From Acidobacteriota bacterium (GTDB lineage: Bacteria; Acidobacteriota; Vicinamibacteria; Fen-336): a stretch of 53,737 nucleotides of DNA. Each line of letters begins with the position of its first letter. Position 1 is the stretch's first letter. The translations under genes and the position numbers were made by a program. The DNA lies in contig QHVM01000091.1 in assembly GCA_003223555.1 (NCBI GenBank), positions 1 through 53,737 on the forward strand, given 5' to 3'. Below the pieces are notes generated by a model, which worked only from the letters and a program-made list of their open reading frames with translations, did no database searches and was not told where the DNA came from. This document shows positions 8,789 through 17,390 of this stretch, one piece after another.

Positions 8789-10177
8789 GTGGGCCCGACC
8801 GTCCGGCAACGTCTCGCTCCGCTCCTCCTCGTCCTGGTCTCGACGCTCTCGATGCTGCTCGTCCTCGAAGCCGCGGCCCGGCTCGCGCGGCGGGCCCGGG
8901 GGAAGGGCAAGGAAGCGGCGGAGATCGTCCACTACACCGAGTACGACCCCATCCTCGGCTGGAGGAAGACGCCGGGGGCGCGCGTCGTCTACCACCGTCG
9001 CGAGTACACCACCGAGGTGGCGGTGAACAACCACGGCCTGCGCGACCCCGAACGGGGCTACGAGACGCCGCCCGCCACCCAGCGGGTCCTGGCCCTGGGC
9101 GACTCCTTTATCGAGGGCTACACGGTTCCGCTCGCGCAGACGGCGAGCCAGGTCCTCGAGTCGTCCCTGACCCGCGCCGGGTGCCGGGCGGAGGTGATCA
9201 ACGGCGGCACGGCCGGCTACAGCACCGACCAGGAGCTGCTCTTCTACGAGACCGAGGGCCAGCTCTACGGGCCGCGGGTGGTGCTGCTCTTCTTCCATTA
9301 CAACGACGTCGTCTACAACGACCGCCAGGACTACTTCGGCGCGCCGAAGCCGGAGTTCGAGATGGGCGGCGGCCGGCTGTGCATCCACCGCCTGCCCGTG
9401 CGACGGCCGGGCTCGCCCCTGGCCCCCGAACCGTCCGCGGAGAGCGTGGGCGAGAGCGGATCGGCCCTCGTCGACTGGATCCGCGAGCGGCTCTGGTACG
9501 GTGCGCCGGGCGCCTACGGCTTCCTGGCGCACCTGGGCCTCTGGCGGCGCATGCCCGAGATGGCCACCCGGCTCGAGCTGAGGGTCTACGAGCGCCGCCG
9601 CGTCGACCCGGTCGAGAAGGCATGGGCCAAGACGGCGGCCATCCTGGCCGCGCTCGGGGCGGAGACGGCGGCCCGCGGCGCCCGTCTCCTCATCGTGCAC
9701 GTGCCCAGCCGGCTCGAGATCGACGACCGGAGTTGGCGCCTCAGCCGCCGCATCTACGGCTGGGACGAGGCGGCCTGGGACCGCGGCCGGGTCGCGCAGC
9801 GTCTCAAGGACCTCGGCGCGCAGGCACGCATCCCGGTGCTGGACCTCTCCGAGCCGTTGCGGCGGGCCGGCGAGGGCTGGAAGGAGAAGCCGTACTTCAC
9901 CTACGACGGCCACTGGACCGCGCTGGGCCACCGCATCGCCGCGGCCGAGGTGCAACGCTTCCTGGCCGCTCACGGCTGGCTGGCCGGCTGCTCGACTCCG
10001 TTGCCGTCGAGCGCCGGGGCGACCTCGCGCACACGCTCGCGGCTGTCCTGCGCAGGTGATTCTCACGCCTGCGTCTCTCCCTCCCCTCTCCCTTTCAGGA
10101 AGAGGATAGGGCGGGCTTCACGAGGACGACGTAGTCGGCGGTCGAGCCCGGCACCTCGATCCGGTCGCCGCCCTTAG
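8789..10177 (+). CDS. Membrane-anchored SGNH/GDSL-type hydrolase
   Basis: 462 residues from GTG 8789 (TTG 8786 is the alternative). An N-terminal hydrophobic helix at about 10-30 anchors or exports it. SGNH blocks are visible: LALGDSFIEGY (catalytic Ser), GGTAGYSTDQE (Gly), FFHYNDV (Asn) and YDGHWTALGHRIAA (His with nearby Asp). Such enzymes are typically carbohydrate or lipid esterases or O-acetyl transferases. The last 60 residues are Ser/Arg-rich, have no family look, and overlap the 3' end of the convergent GH2 gene by 83 bases. The real C-terminus may have been extended by loss of the original stop. No substrate can be named. Confidence 0.82.
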   Translation: MGPTVRQRLAPLLLVLVSTLSMLLVLEAAARLARRARGKGKEAAEIVHYTEYDPILGWRKTPGARVVYHRREYTTEVAVNNHGLRDPERGYETPPATQRVLALGDSFIEGYTVPLAQTASQVLESSLTRAGCRAEVINGGTAGYSTDQELLFYETEGQLYGPRVVLLFFHYNDVVYNDRQDYFGAPKPEFEMGGGRLCIHRLPVRRPGSPLAPEPSAESVGESGSALVDWIRERLWYGAPGAYGFLAHLGLWRRMPEMATRLELRVYERRRVDPVEKAWAKTAAILAALGAETAARGARLLIVHVPSRLEIDDRSWRLSRRIYGWDEAAWDRGRVAQRLKDLGAQARIPVLDLSEPLRRAGEGWKEKPYFTYDGHWTALGHRIAAAEVQRFLAAHGWLAGCSTPLPSSAGATSRTRSRLSCAGDSHACVSPSPLPFRKRIGRASRGRRSRRSSPAPRSGRRP

Positions 10178-12614
10178 CGTCCTTCACCCACGCGCGAAAG
10201 GGCACCAGCCGCAGGTCGTTGTCCCGCCATGTCCCGCCGATGCGGGCGTCGCGGAACCCGGCCGCCGCGAGCCGTCCCTCGAGCGCGGCCCGGCCGGTGA
10301 ACAGCACGAAGACGCTTGCTTGAGAAGCTTCCTGCAGCGAGAAAGAAAGGTCGGTCCGGCACTCCGGCTTGCTGAGGCGCCGGGTCGCGATCCAGCGCGC
10401 GCCCCCCAGCGCGGGCGGGATCCGGTGGAACGTGTTGTCGGCGCTGCCGTCGAACTCGTAATAGAAGGGCCACTCGTCGCGGACCTCGTCGTCGATGAAG
10501 AAGGCCGGGCTGGCCGGATTGCTCGACCGCAGGTCCTGGACGAGCGCGGCCGGGCTCGCCGCTTCGGGGCGCGCGCCGGGGCGATGGTAGTAGACGACCA
10601 TCGAGTCGGCGTGGCCGGCCCCGTCGCTCACCCTGGCTTCGTTGCGTCCCTCGCGAAGCGCGACGGGCCAGTAGAACACGTTCTCGACCACGCGCCGGTC
10701 GGCTTGCCGGTACGCGCCGCTGTGCCGGCGCCCGCGGTCCTCGCCGTTGAGCGTGAGCGTCAGCTCGGGCCGGTTCGAGTAGGCCTTGATCCCGTTGTCG
10801 GCCCGCCCGCGGCGCAGGAAGCACGTCTTGCTGGTGAGGTGGACGACGGGCTCGTCGGGCCGCAGGAACGCCTTGTAGAGCGCATAGGCGTCCTTGTGCA
10901 GGCCGGCGTAGGTGAGGAGTCCCTTGGTGTTGCGACCCTTGTACTTGTCGGCCGCGAAGTCGCGGAAGGCCCACAGCATGTAGAGGGGCAGGTCCTTCAG
11001 CTCGCGGAACACGGCCTGGAACTGGGCCTCCGCGACGAGCTGGCGGTACTCCTCCGGCTCGAAGCGGTCGACCACCCGGCGCGCGCTCGCGTAGTCGGTG
11101 TGGTGCGTCACGACCGAGCCCGCCCCCGCCTCGGAGACGAACCGCATCTCGCGCGCCTTCGGCTCGAACTCCCAGGCCGTCCCGCGATACCAGCCCCGGT
11201 ACGTGTTCTGGGCGACGAAGTCGAGCAGCGGGTAGCGTTTGCCTCGCCGGCCGGTGTTGCTGGCGTAGGTGATGAGCCGGGAGGGGTCCTCGGCCCGGAC
11301 CACCGCCGCGTAGCGGTTCACCCGCACGAAGCCGGTCTCGTTGCCCACCGACCACATGACGATGCTGGGATGGTTGTAGTTCTGGCGGACCATCTCGCGG
11401 GTGATCGCGTCGCCGGTGGCGGTGGCCTTGTAGGTGTTGGAGTGGCCGTTCTCCGCCCACACCAGCAGGCCCAGCTCGTCGGCGAGGTCGTACTCGAGCG
11501 TCGCGTGGGGATAATGGGCGAGCCGCACGCAGTTGACGCCCAGGTCCCTGAGCGCGGCGAAGTCCTCCCGCAGCTCGTCGTCGGTGACCGCCACGGCGTG
11601 GTCCTCGGTCTCCTGGTGCTTGCCCACCCCGCGCAGCGCGATCGGCGCGCCGTTGAGCAGGAAGCGCCCGCCCACGAGCCGGAAGTCGCGGAAGCCGGTG
11701 CTCTGCTCCACCACGTCCACGACGCGCCCCTCGAGGGCCAGCTCGGCCCGCACGCGGTAGAGATGGGGAGCGGCGGGGCTCCACAGCCGCGGCTGCTCGA
11801 TCCTCGCCGCCAACTCGACCGGGAGCGACGCACCGCCGTCCACGTCGATCGGCCGGACCAGCGCGACCACCTGCCGGGCCTCGGCGTCCAGCAGCCGGCA
11901 CCTCAGCTCCGCCCGCAGGCGGGCCGGACCGGCGTTGCGGACGAGCACCTTCACCGCCAGGTCGGCCGCCTCGGCGGTGACGTTGCGGGGAGTCACGTAC
12001 ACGCCCGGAGACGCGTCCTCGGTGGGATCGACGTGGAGGGGATGGGTGGCGAGCAGCCAGACCTTTCGGTAGAGCCCGCCGTAGAGGTGGTAGAGCTGCT
12101 TGCCGAGCCCGGACGGCAGCGAGTCGGCGGTGTCGGCGGGATCGTTGGTGAGGCGCACGGCGAGCACGTTGTCGCCCGCCACCGCGGCGGCTCCCGCCGG
12201 GAAGACGAAGCGCGTGAAGGCACCCCGGTGCTGGCCGAGGTAGGTGCCGTTGAGGTAGACGTCGGCGAAGACGGCCGCGCCCTCGAAATCGAAGTAGAGC
12301 GGCCGGCCCGCTTCGTCGTGCGGCAGCGCGAAGTGGGCGCGGTACCAGGCGCGGCGCAGCGGCCGCTCGCCCCAGGTGTGCGGCACGCTGACCGTCTCCC
12401 AGTCGTGGTCGTCGAAGGCCGGCGCCTCAGCGCCCGCCAGCTCGTTGCTGGCCTTGAAGCGCCACGGCCCGGGCAGCAGGAACCGCGTCCGCTCGCCCTC
12501 CGCGGACGGCGCGGGCCTGGCCGCCGCCGGACGCGCCTCGCGGCGGCAACCGGCCCCGGCCGCGAGCGCGAGGAAGAAGCAAGCGGCGAGCCTACTCCGG
12601 GGCGGCCGGGGCAT
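10095..12614 (-). CDS. Glycoside hydrolase family 2 (beta-galactosidase-like), exported lipoprotein
   Basis: 839 residues. The signal peptide ends near Cys 23 (LALAAGAGC, a weak lipobox). The GH2 order is recognisable: a sugar-binding jelly roll (about 45-190, with PHTWGERPLRRAWYRAHF), an immunoglobulin-like domain (about 200-310), and a TIM barrel from about 315. WSVGNETG holds the acid/base Glu (about 425) and FVSEAGAGS holds the likely nucleophile Glu (about 494). A C-terminal extension has Ig-like and carbohydrate-module-like stretches. Exact sugar specificity is not readable; beta-galactosidase, beta-glucuronidase and beta-mannosidase share these motifs. The start overlaps the end of the phosphatase gene by 23 bases, so the two are probably in one operon. 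Confidence 0.88.
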   Translation of the reverse strand: MPRPPRSRLAACFFLALAAGAGCRREARPAAARPAPSAEGERTRFLLPGPWRFKASNELAGAEAPAFDDHDWETVSVPHTWGERPLRRAWYRAHFALPHDEAGRPLYFDFEGAAVFADVYLNGTYLGQHRGAFTRFVFPAGAAAVAGDNVLAVRLTNDPADTADSLPSGLGKQLYHLYGGLYRKVWLLATHPLHVDPTEDASPGVYVTPRNVTAEAADLAVKVLVRNAGPARLRAELRCRLLDAEARQVVALVRPIDVDGGASLPVELAARIEQPRLWSPAAPHLYRVRAELALEGRVVDVVEQSTGFRDFRLVGGRFLLNGAPIALRGVGKHQETEDHAVAVTDDELREDFAALRDLGVNCVRLAHYPHATLEYDLADELGLLVWAENGHSNTYKATATGDAITREMVRQNYNHPSIVMWSVGNETGFVRVNRYAAVVRAEDPSRLITYASNTGRRGKRYPLLDFVAQNTYRGWYRGTAWEFEPKAREMRFVSEAGAGSVVTHHTDYASARRVVDRFEPEEYRQLVAEAQFQAVFRELKDLPLYMLWAFRDFAADKYKGRNTKGLLTYAGLHKDAYALYKAFLRPDEPVVHLTSKTCFLRRGRADNGIKAYSNRPELTLTLNGEDRGRRHSGAYRQADRRVVENVFYWPVALREGRNEARVSDGAGHADSMVVYYHRPGARPEAASPAALVQDLRSSNPASPAFFIDDEVRDEWPFYYEFDGSADNTFHRIPPALGGARWIATRRLSKPECRTDLSFSLQEASQASVFVLFTGRAALEGRLAAAGFRDARIGGTWRDNDLRLVPFRAWVKDAKGGDRIEVPGSTADYVVLVKPALSSS

Positions 12615-13356
12615 CGGGGCGCGTCGTCACCGGCTCGCCCGCTTCCTCGAGCGGCGCGACGAAGTTGTAGCGCTCGAGAACCAGCTTGCCGCGGCGGCCC
12701 TGGCGGCGGTCGAAGGCGAAGGCGGTGACGGAGCAGTTGGCGACGTCGGCCGCGCGGTCGATGGCGAGCAGCTCCTCCTCGCTCATGCGCTCGAGCAGGT
12801 AGCGGAAGCAGAGCACGACGACCTGGTGGGCGACGACGAGCACCCGCTCGCGGCGATAGTCGCGGGTCAGGGTGGCGAGCACGCTGCGCAGGCGCAGGAT
12901 GACGTCGCACCAGCTCTCGCCACCCGGCGGGCGGAAATAGAACTTTCCCATCCGCCGCCGCAGCGCCGCCTGGTCCGGGAACGACTCCTCGATGCCGCGC
13001 TTGGTGAGCCCGTCGAAGACCCCGAACTCGCGCTCCCGCAGCCGCTCGTCCGCGACGACGCTCAGGCGCGTCATCTCCGCCGCCGCGAGCAGCCGCTCGG
13101 CCGTCTCCCGCGCCCGCAGGTAGGGAGAGACGAGGACGGCGGTGGGCCGGCGGCTCGCGGCCAGGCCGCCGAACCACCGGCCGAGCGCGGCGGCCTGGCG
13201 GTGGCCGATGAGGGAGAGCGGGACGTCGGGGTCGCGCATGGCCAGCTCGATCACGCCGAGCCCGGCCGCCTCGGCCGCCTGCCGTGCCGTGTTGGCCGCG
13301 CTCTCCCCATGCCGGACGGCCCACAGCACGTCCGGCCACTTCTGCGCCTCGGCCAC
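12592..13356 (-). CDS. Histidine phosphatase (phosphoglycerate mutase superfamily)
   Basis: 254 residues from GTG 13356, which lies 8 nt after the stop of the preceding gene with GGAGG close by, so reinitiation is likely. VRHGESAAN near the N-terminus is the phospho-histidine RHG motif. VLVVAHQVVV supplies the second catalytic His, where SHG is usual, and SPYLRARETAE is the usual Arg/Glu block. Typical members remove phosphate from small molecules or proteins; the substrate cannot be told. The frame stays open upstream but that part overlaps the neighbouring gene. The C-terminus overlaps the GH2 start by 23 bases. Confidence 0.87.
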   Translation of the reverse strand: MAEAQKWPDVLWAVRHGESAANTARQAAEAAGLGVIELAMRDPDVPLSLIGHRQAAALGRWFGGLAASRRPTAVLVSPYLRARETAERLLAAAEMTRLSVVADERLREREFGVFDGLTKRGIEESFPDQAALRRRMGKFYFRPPGGESWCDVILRLRSVLATLTRDYRRERVLVVAHQVVVLCFRYLLERMSEEELLAIDRAADVANCSVTAFAFDRRQGRRGKLVLERYNFVAPLEEAGEPVTTRPDAPAAPE

Positions 13357-13364
13357 GCCTCCGC

Positions 13365-14267
13365 TCAGGCCTTGACCCGGTCCCGCAACCGGCGCAGCGT
13401 CAGCTCCACGTCGACGATGAGGGCCTCGGTGGTGTTCTCGAGCTGGTCCATCCCGCGGTGAAACTGCGCGTAGTCGGCGTTGTCCGGCTCGTCGGCCTCG
13501 GCCAGGTTCTCCAGGCGGGCCGCCCATTCCATCAGGCCCTGCAGGCTGGCCTCGCCGTGCGAGTCCATGTGGGAGCTCTCGGTGCGGCCGAGGTCGAGGC
13601 CGCGCATGAAGGCGCCGATCTCCCGCCGCCGGTGCTTGGCCCGCTCCACGACCCCGGCGAAGTTCCGGCGGCTGACGGGGCGCGTGGGCAGCAGCGGCTC
13701 GATCGTGCCGCTGTCGAAGCGCTCGCCGAGACCCTGGGCGAAGCGGCTCAGCTCGCCGCGGTCGCCCTCCGCCTCCGGCCCCTTCTTGACGACGATCTCG
13801 GAGACGCCGGCCTCTGGCGCCGGGTGCTCGGCGGCCACCGAACCCCGCAGCAGGTACTGGATCTCGTCGGGACCCTGCGGCCCTCCGGGCAACAGCAGGT
13901 CGCCCGGCTGGAACAGCTCGCCGTTGGGACCGCGACGCTGCCACAGCGGGCTCTTGCGCCCGCCCTTCTTCGCCGGCGGGCGCGCCGCGCCGGTCTTGAC
14001 CGGCGCCGCGCCGGTCTTGACCGCGGCCCCTGCGGCTCCGGAGCCGGGGCGGGCCGGGGCCGCCGGTGCCGCACCCGCCAGCGGTGCTGTCTTGGGCGCA
14101 CCCTTAGCCGACGGAGCGGGGACCGGCTTGGGCGGGGCGGGACGGGCGGGCTTCGGCGCCGGTCGCTCCGGGGCCTTCGGCTTCAGCTTCGCCTTGGGTC
14201 TGGCCCGCGCAGCGGGCGCGCTCGCGCGGGCCGGGCGCTTTGTCTTCTTGCGGGCGGCGGTCGGCAT
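13365..14267 (-). CDS. Ala/Pro/Lys-rich protein of unknown function
   Basis: 300 residues from ATG 14267, chosen because AGGAGAG lies 4 nt upstream; the longer frame to 14366 lacks this. Residues 1-125 are a disordered Ala/Pro/Lys/Arg tail like histone H1 or AlgP tails. It includes a 21-nt tandem duplication encoding VKTGAAP twice, near 13985-14026. The C-terminal 170 residues are charged and helical, with LLPTRPVSRRNFAGVVERA and TESSHMDSHGEASLQGLMEW as its most distinctive parts. I recognise no family. The basic tail suggests binding to nucleic acid or another polyanion. It lies 8 nt upstream of the histidine phosphatase and is probably co-transcribed. Confidence 0.75.
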   Translation of the reverse strand: MPTAARKKTKRPARASAPAARARPKAKLKPKAPERPAPKPARPAPPKPVPAPSAKGAPKTAPLAGAAPAAPARPGSGAAGAAVKTGAAPVKTGAARPPAKKGGRKSPLWQRRGPNGELFQPGDLLLPGGPQGPDEIQYLLRGSVAAEHPAPEAGVSEIVVKKGPEAEGDRGELSRFAQGLGERFDSGTIEPLLPTRPVSRRNFAGVVERAKHRRREIGAFMRGLDLGRTESSHMDSHGEASLQGLMEWAARLENLAEADEPDNADYAQFHRGMDQLENTTEALIVDVELTLRRLRDRVKA

Positions 14268-14406
14268 CGTCTCTCCTAGGGCAGGCACTTCACGGTGAAG
14301 GCGGGGCGCCCGCCGCGCGCGCTTTCGCCAAGTGGGAACCTCCCGAAGGCGGGCCGGGCAGCCCAAGCCTCAGGGAGTGTATCACATACGGGCGGCGGGC
14401 GCCCTT

Positions 14407-14679
14407 CTAGGCGCGGACGGCCTTGGAGATCTTCTTCTGGGCCGAATCCAGCTCGTCGTTGACGTAGTCGGCCATGTCCTCGATGGCCTCGCGTCCCTTC
14501 TTGAGCAGGTTCTCCTTCTCCTCGCGCAGCGTCCGCCCCATCCGCCGGGACTCCTCTTCCAGCCGGCGGCCGAGGCGGCGGCGGGTGTCGCGGCCGCTGG
14601 CCGGTGCGATGAGCAGGGCCACCGCCGCCCCCACGATCCCCGCGGTCAGGGCCACGCCGATGTACTTCAGACTCTGCAT
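14407..14679 (-). CDS. YtxH-like small membrane protein
   Basis: 90 residues from ATG 14679, preceded by GGAGGAG at good spacing. One N-terminal membrane helix (about 6-26) runs into LLIAPASGRDTRRRL, the hallmark of YtxH-type proteins, followed by an amphipathic coiled coil to the end. YtxH proteins are membrane-anchored stress-associated proteins of unclear mechanism. The 139 nt to the next gene downstream hold the palindrome GGGCGCCC but no clear terminator. Confidence 0.82.
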   Translation of the reverse strand: MQSLKYIGVALTAGIVGAAVALLIAPASGRDTRRRLGRRLEEESRRMGRTLREEKENLLKKGREAIEDMADYVNDELDSAQKKISKAVRA

Positions 14680-14702
14680 GGGCTCCTCCAATAAAGGAAC
14701 GA

Positions 14703-14714
14703 TGAACAGGTCTG
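14703..14714 (+). repeat. Third copy of the TGAACAGGTCTG 12-mer
   Basis: This exact copy of the arm at 1235-1246 lies between the divergent YtxH and MmcQ-like genes, only 24 nt upstream of the YtxH start. Its position in a divergent promoter region favours a regulatory or mobile-element remnant. Three occurrences of a 12-mer in 54 kb are suggestive, not conclusive. Confidence 0.35.
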
Positions 14715-14771
14715 AGCAAGCAAACGAGGTGCCAGGTTATCCTTCGTTCTTCGAGCGCAGGGAGGCCGGCG

Positions 14772-15203
14772 GTGGCGGCGAACACGAAGAAGAAGAGCCG
14801 GAAGAGCGGCAGCGGGCACCCTCTGACCTACGACACGGCGCGGCGCATCGCGCTCGCCCTGCCGGGAAGCGAGGAAGGCACTTCGTACGGCACGCCCGCG
14901 GTGCGGGTCGGGGGGAGGTTCCTCTTCCGGCTCCGCGAGGACGGCGACACGCTCGCGTTGCGGATCGGCTTCGAGGAGCGCGAGATGCTGATCGACAACG
15001 ACCCGGAGGCCTTCTACCTCACGGACCACTACCGCGACTACCCGGCCGTGCTCGTGCGGCTCTCCGCGGTGCGCCTCGATACGCTGCGCGCCGTGCTCGA
15101 GCAGGCCTGGCGGCAGGTCGCGCCGAGGCGCCTCGTGGAGGCCGCGGCGGGAAGCGTCTCGCGCCGGCGAGCGTCGGCCTCGGCGCGAGGGAGCAAACGA
15201 TGA
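14772..15203 (+). CDS. MmcQ/YjbR-family protein
   Basis: 143 residues from GTG 14772. A basic N-terminus (KKKSRKSGSG) leads into the MmcQ/YjbR fold: TYDTARRIALALPGSEEGTSYGTPAVRVGGRFLF, then LREDGDTLALRIGFEEREMLI and FYLTDHYRDYPAVLVRL. Family members have a double-wing DNA-binding-like fold of uncertain function. The C-terminal 25 residues are basic and low in complexity. It is convergent with the serine hydrolase gene, 6 nt away. Confidence 0.85.
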   Translation: MAANTKKKSRKSGSGHPLTYDTARRIALALPGSEEGTSYGTPAVRVGGRFLFRLREDGDTLALRIGFEEREMLIDNDPEAFYLTDHYRDYPAVLVRLSAVRLDTLRAVLEQAWRQVAPRRLVEAAAGSVSRRRASASARGSKR

Positions 15204-15209
15204 TTCGCT

Positions 15210-16325
15210 TCAGCGGGCGACGACCTCGGCGGCCTGGCGGGCCAGCTCCAGCAGCGGTGTGCCCACGCCCTCCAGGTTCGTGAAGATGGCCAGGGTCACC
15301 CCGCGGTCGGGCAGCAGGTAGAGCACGGTGCTGACGCGGGGCTGGCCGCCGATATGGTAGACCTCCCGCCGTCCGTGCTCCGTCCCGACCGTCCAGCCCA
15401 GCCCGTAGCCGGTGAGCCGGCCGTCCTTCGTCTTCTGCCGCGCGAACATCTGCTCCCGGGCGTCCTTCTTCAACAGGACGCCGGACTCTAGAGCGACGGC
15501 GAAGCGGACGGCGTCCTCGGCGGTGGCCACGAGGCCGCCTCCCGGCACGCGGTTGCTGGTGTCGGACAGCGCCGAGTTGATCAGCTCCCCCGCGGGCGTC
15601 TTCCGGTAGCCCGCGGCGCGATGGGCGATGAGGGCGAAGACGTCGTCGCCGCGCGCGCTCGTCATCCCCGCCGGCGCGAAGACGCTGTCTCGCAGGTAGT
15701 CGAGGAAGCCCTGGCCCGAAGCGGTCTCCACTGCGCTGCCGAGCAGGTTGTAGGCGAGGCTGCTGTAATGCGTGCGGGTGCCGGGCTCGAAGAGCAGGGG
15801 ATCGTCCTTGAAGAACTCCAACGACTCGGCCAGGCTCCCGTAATGGCGCGTGCTCAGGAACTCCTCCTCCGTCCACTGGCGCACGCCCGACTGGTGACAG
15901 AGCAGCTGCCGGCCGGTGATCGGCCACGGCTTCTCGGGATAGCCGGGCACGTAGCGCTGGACGGGCGCGTCGAGGTCGAGCTTGCCCTGGGCCGCGAGCT
16001 GAAGGACGGCCACCGCGGTGATGGGCTTGGCAACCGAGGCCAGCCGGTAGACGGTGCTCGGCAGGGCGGGCACGGAGTTCTCGACGTCGGCCATGCCGTA
16101 GCCGGAGGAGAAGCGCACCGTGCCGTCGGTGGCCACCGCGGCCGACAGGCCGGGAATGCCGTGCCGGTGCATGGCGGCGGTGAGGGCGCTCTCCAGCGCC
16201 TGCTGCCGGCCCGCAGGGAGAGCCGGCGGGGCCGAGGGTGAAGGCGAGGCCGGCGCCTGCGCGCCGGCGTTCGCGGCGGCGGCCGCGATCGCCACCGTGA
16301 GGATGGCCGGCGCGCGCCGTCTCAC
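15210..16325 (-). CDS. Secreted serine hydrolase of the beta-lactamase (class C/PBP4*) family
   Basis: 371 residues from GTG 16325, one base after the topoVI A stop, so likely in that operon. The signal peptide is about residues 1-22. The active-site SVAK (SxxK) is at 97-100, HYSSLAYNLLG carries the Tyr-x-Asn type motif, and HIGG is the third (KTG-equivalent) motif. Such proteins include esterases, D-aminopeptidases and PBP4*-like enzymes as well as true class C beta-lactamases, so resistance cannot be claimed. It is presumably periplasmic. Confidence 0.88.
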   Translation of the reverse strand: MRRRAPAILTVAIAAAAANAGAQAPASPSPSAPPALPAGRQQALESALTAAMHRHGIPGLSAAVATDGTVRFSSGYGMADVENSVPALPSTVYRLASVAKPITAVAVLQLAAQGKLDLDAPVQRYVPGYPEKPWPITGRQLLCHQSGVRQWTEEEFLSTRHYGSLAESLEFFKDDPLLFEPGTRTHYSSLAYNLLGSAVETASGQGFLDYLRDSVFAPAGMTSARGDDVFALIAHRAAGYRKTPAGELINSALSDTSNRVPGGGLVATAEDAVRFAVALESGVLLKKDAREQMFARQKTKDGRLTGYGLGWTVGTEHGRREVYHIGGQPRVSTVLYLLPDRGVTLAIFTNLEGVGTPLLELARQAAEVVAR

Positions 16326-16326
16326 G

Positions 16327-17268
16327 CTACTCCAGCCAATCCCGGTCCTTCAGCTTCTTCGGCAGGTACTCCTCGGTGATGAAGCTGATGCCGCGCCGGG
16401 AGAGCGCTTCCAGCTCGAACTTCTGGCCGCTCCTCACCATCTCCTGGATCTCCCGCTGCCAGTGCGCCTTCTTGAACCACGGGTAGGCCAGCATCTGCTT
16501 GGCCCGGTTGTTGTCGCCCTCGTCCATCTTGATGGCGACGGTGTTGGGCAGGGCGTATTTCTCCTTGTCGAAGGACGACAGGCCCACGAACCGGGCGTCG
16601 GGAACCGCCATGCGCATCGACTCGTAGGCCAGGTTGATCGAGCCCTGCTTCATGACGCTGTAGATGTAGAACCCCCAGGGGTCGTTGTCGACCAGCACGT
16701 AGACCGGCAGCTTCAGCTCGCGGTGCAGCCGCTGCACGAGCCGCCGCACCCCCCGCGGCGGCTGGCCGCCGCCCTGGACGATGATGCAATGGTTGCGCTT
16801 CCAGTATTTGTCCTCGTTGAAGCGCGTCCACACCGCGTCCTTCTCGATCAGCAGGACGTACCTGGCCTCGTGCCGGCCGAAGCTGATGACGTTCTCCTCG
16901 ACGATGGAAGGCACCGCCCAGCCGCCCGAGCCCATCCGGCGCAGGTCGATGGTGTCGCCGCTGTCGGTGATGGTGATGGGGCCCACCATCGAGCCCTTGC
17001 GCGCGGCGAACAGGTGCAGCTCCTCGCGCAGGGCGTCCACGGTGACCTCGAGGTCCTCGATGATGGGGTCGGACTCGTCCTGCTCTTCGAAGGTGCTCTG
17101 GCGCGTGTCACCGATGGTGTGCTTGGTGACGTAGTAGAGGTCGCGGATGCTGGTGGTCTTGCCCGAATCGATCAGCTCCTTGCAGGCCTCGCTCACCAGG
17201 AAGGTCTGCATGAACTTCTTGGCCATGGAGACGTTGAAGAAGTAGCGCTTCTGCTTCTGGCTGCCCAT
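16327..17268 (-). CDS. top6A: DNA topoisomerase VI subunit A (Spo11-like), apparent N-terminal frameshift
   Basis: 313 residues in the open frame from ATG 17268. TTSIRDLYYVTKH holds the catalytic Tyr (45 or 46 here), which makes the 5'-phosphotyrosine link. The Toprim acids are in VLLIEKDAVW and VLVDNDPWGF, which bind Mg2+. The usual subunit is about 350-390 residues, so about 45 are missing. They are encoded directly upstream in another frame, starting at GTG 17390, which overlaps the subunit B stop as GTGA. Adding one C near 17299-17300 would join the two frames. With subunit B it forms the type IIB enzyme that relaxes and decatenates DNA. The A gene lies downstream of B, so the pair is co-transcribed. 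Confidence 0.92.
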   Translation of the reverse strand: MGSQKQKRYFFNVSMAKKFMQTFLVSEACKELIDSGKTTSIRDLYYVTKHTIGDTRQSTFEEQDESDPIIEDLEVTVDALREELHLFAARKGSMVGPITITDSGDTIDLRRMGSGGWAVPSIVEENVISFGRHEARYVLLIEKDAVWTRFNEDKYWKRNHCIIVQGGGQPPRGVRRLVQRLHRELKLPVYVLVDNDPWGFYIYSVMKQGSINLAYESMRMAVPDARFVGLSSFDKEKYALPNTVAIKMDEGDNNRAKQMLAYPWFKKAHWQREIQEMVRSGQKFELEALSRRGISFITEEYLPKKLKDRDWLE

Positions 17269-17390
17269 CTCGACCAGGCGCCGCTTCTCGCTCCAGACGG
17301 ATTCTTGCCGCCGCCCACCGTCTTCAGCACGCCTTCGGCGAGCTTCTCGATCTTGGCCGCGGTCTTCTTGGAGATGGCGTCCTTTTTCAC
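17269..17390 (-). other. top6A: Displaced 5' end of topoisomerase VI A
   Basis: From GTG 17390 the frame reads MKKDAISKKTAAKIEKLAEG, then VLKTVGGGKN, after which it leaves the family. One extra C in the CC run at 17299-17300 would continue it as KNPVWSEKRRLVEM straight into MGSQKQKRYFFNV of the main frame. I see no slippery heptamer, so a programmed frameshift is unlikely. Sequencing error or a real mutation are the alternatives. If real, translation would have to start at 17268 and lose part of the N-terminal region. Confidence 0.75.

Noticed and set aside
15210-16325. Antibiotic-resistance beta-lactamase
   Set aside because: SxxK and HxG motifs are shared by many esterases and peptidases; nothing supports beta-lactam specificity.
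17290-17320. Programmed -1 frameshift in topoVI A
   Set aside because: No slippery heptamer or downstream pseudoknot-like stem is evident; a missing base in a CC run explains it more simply.
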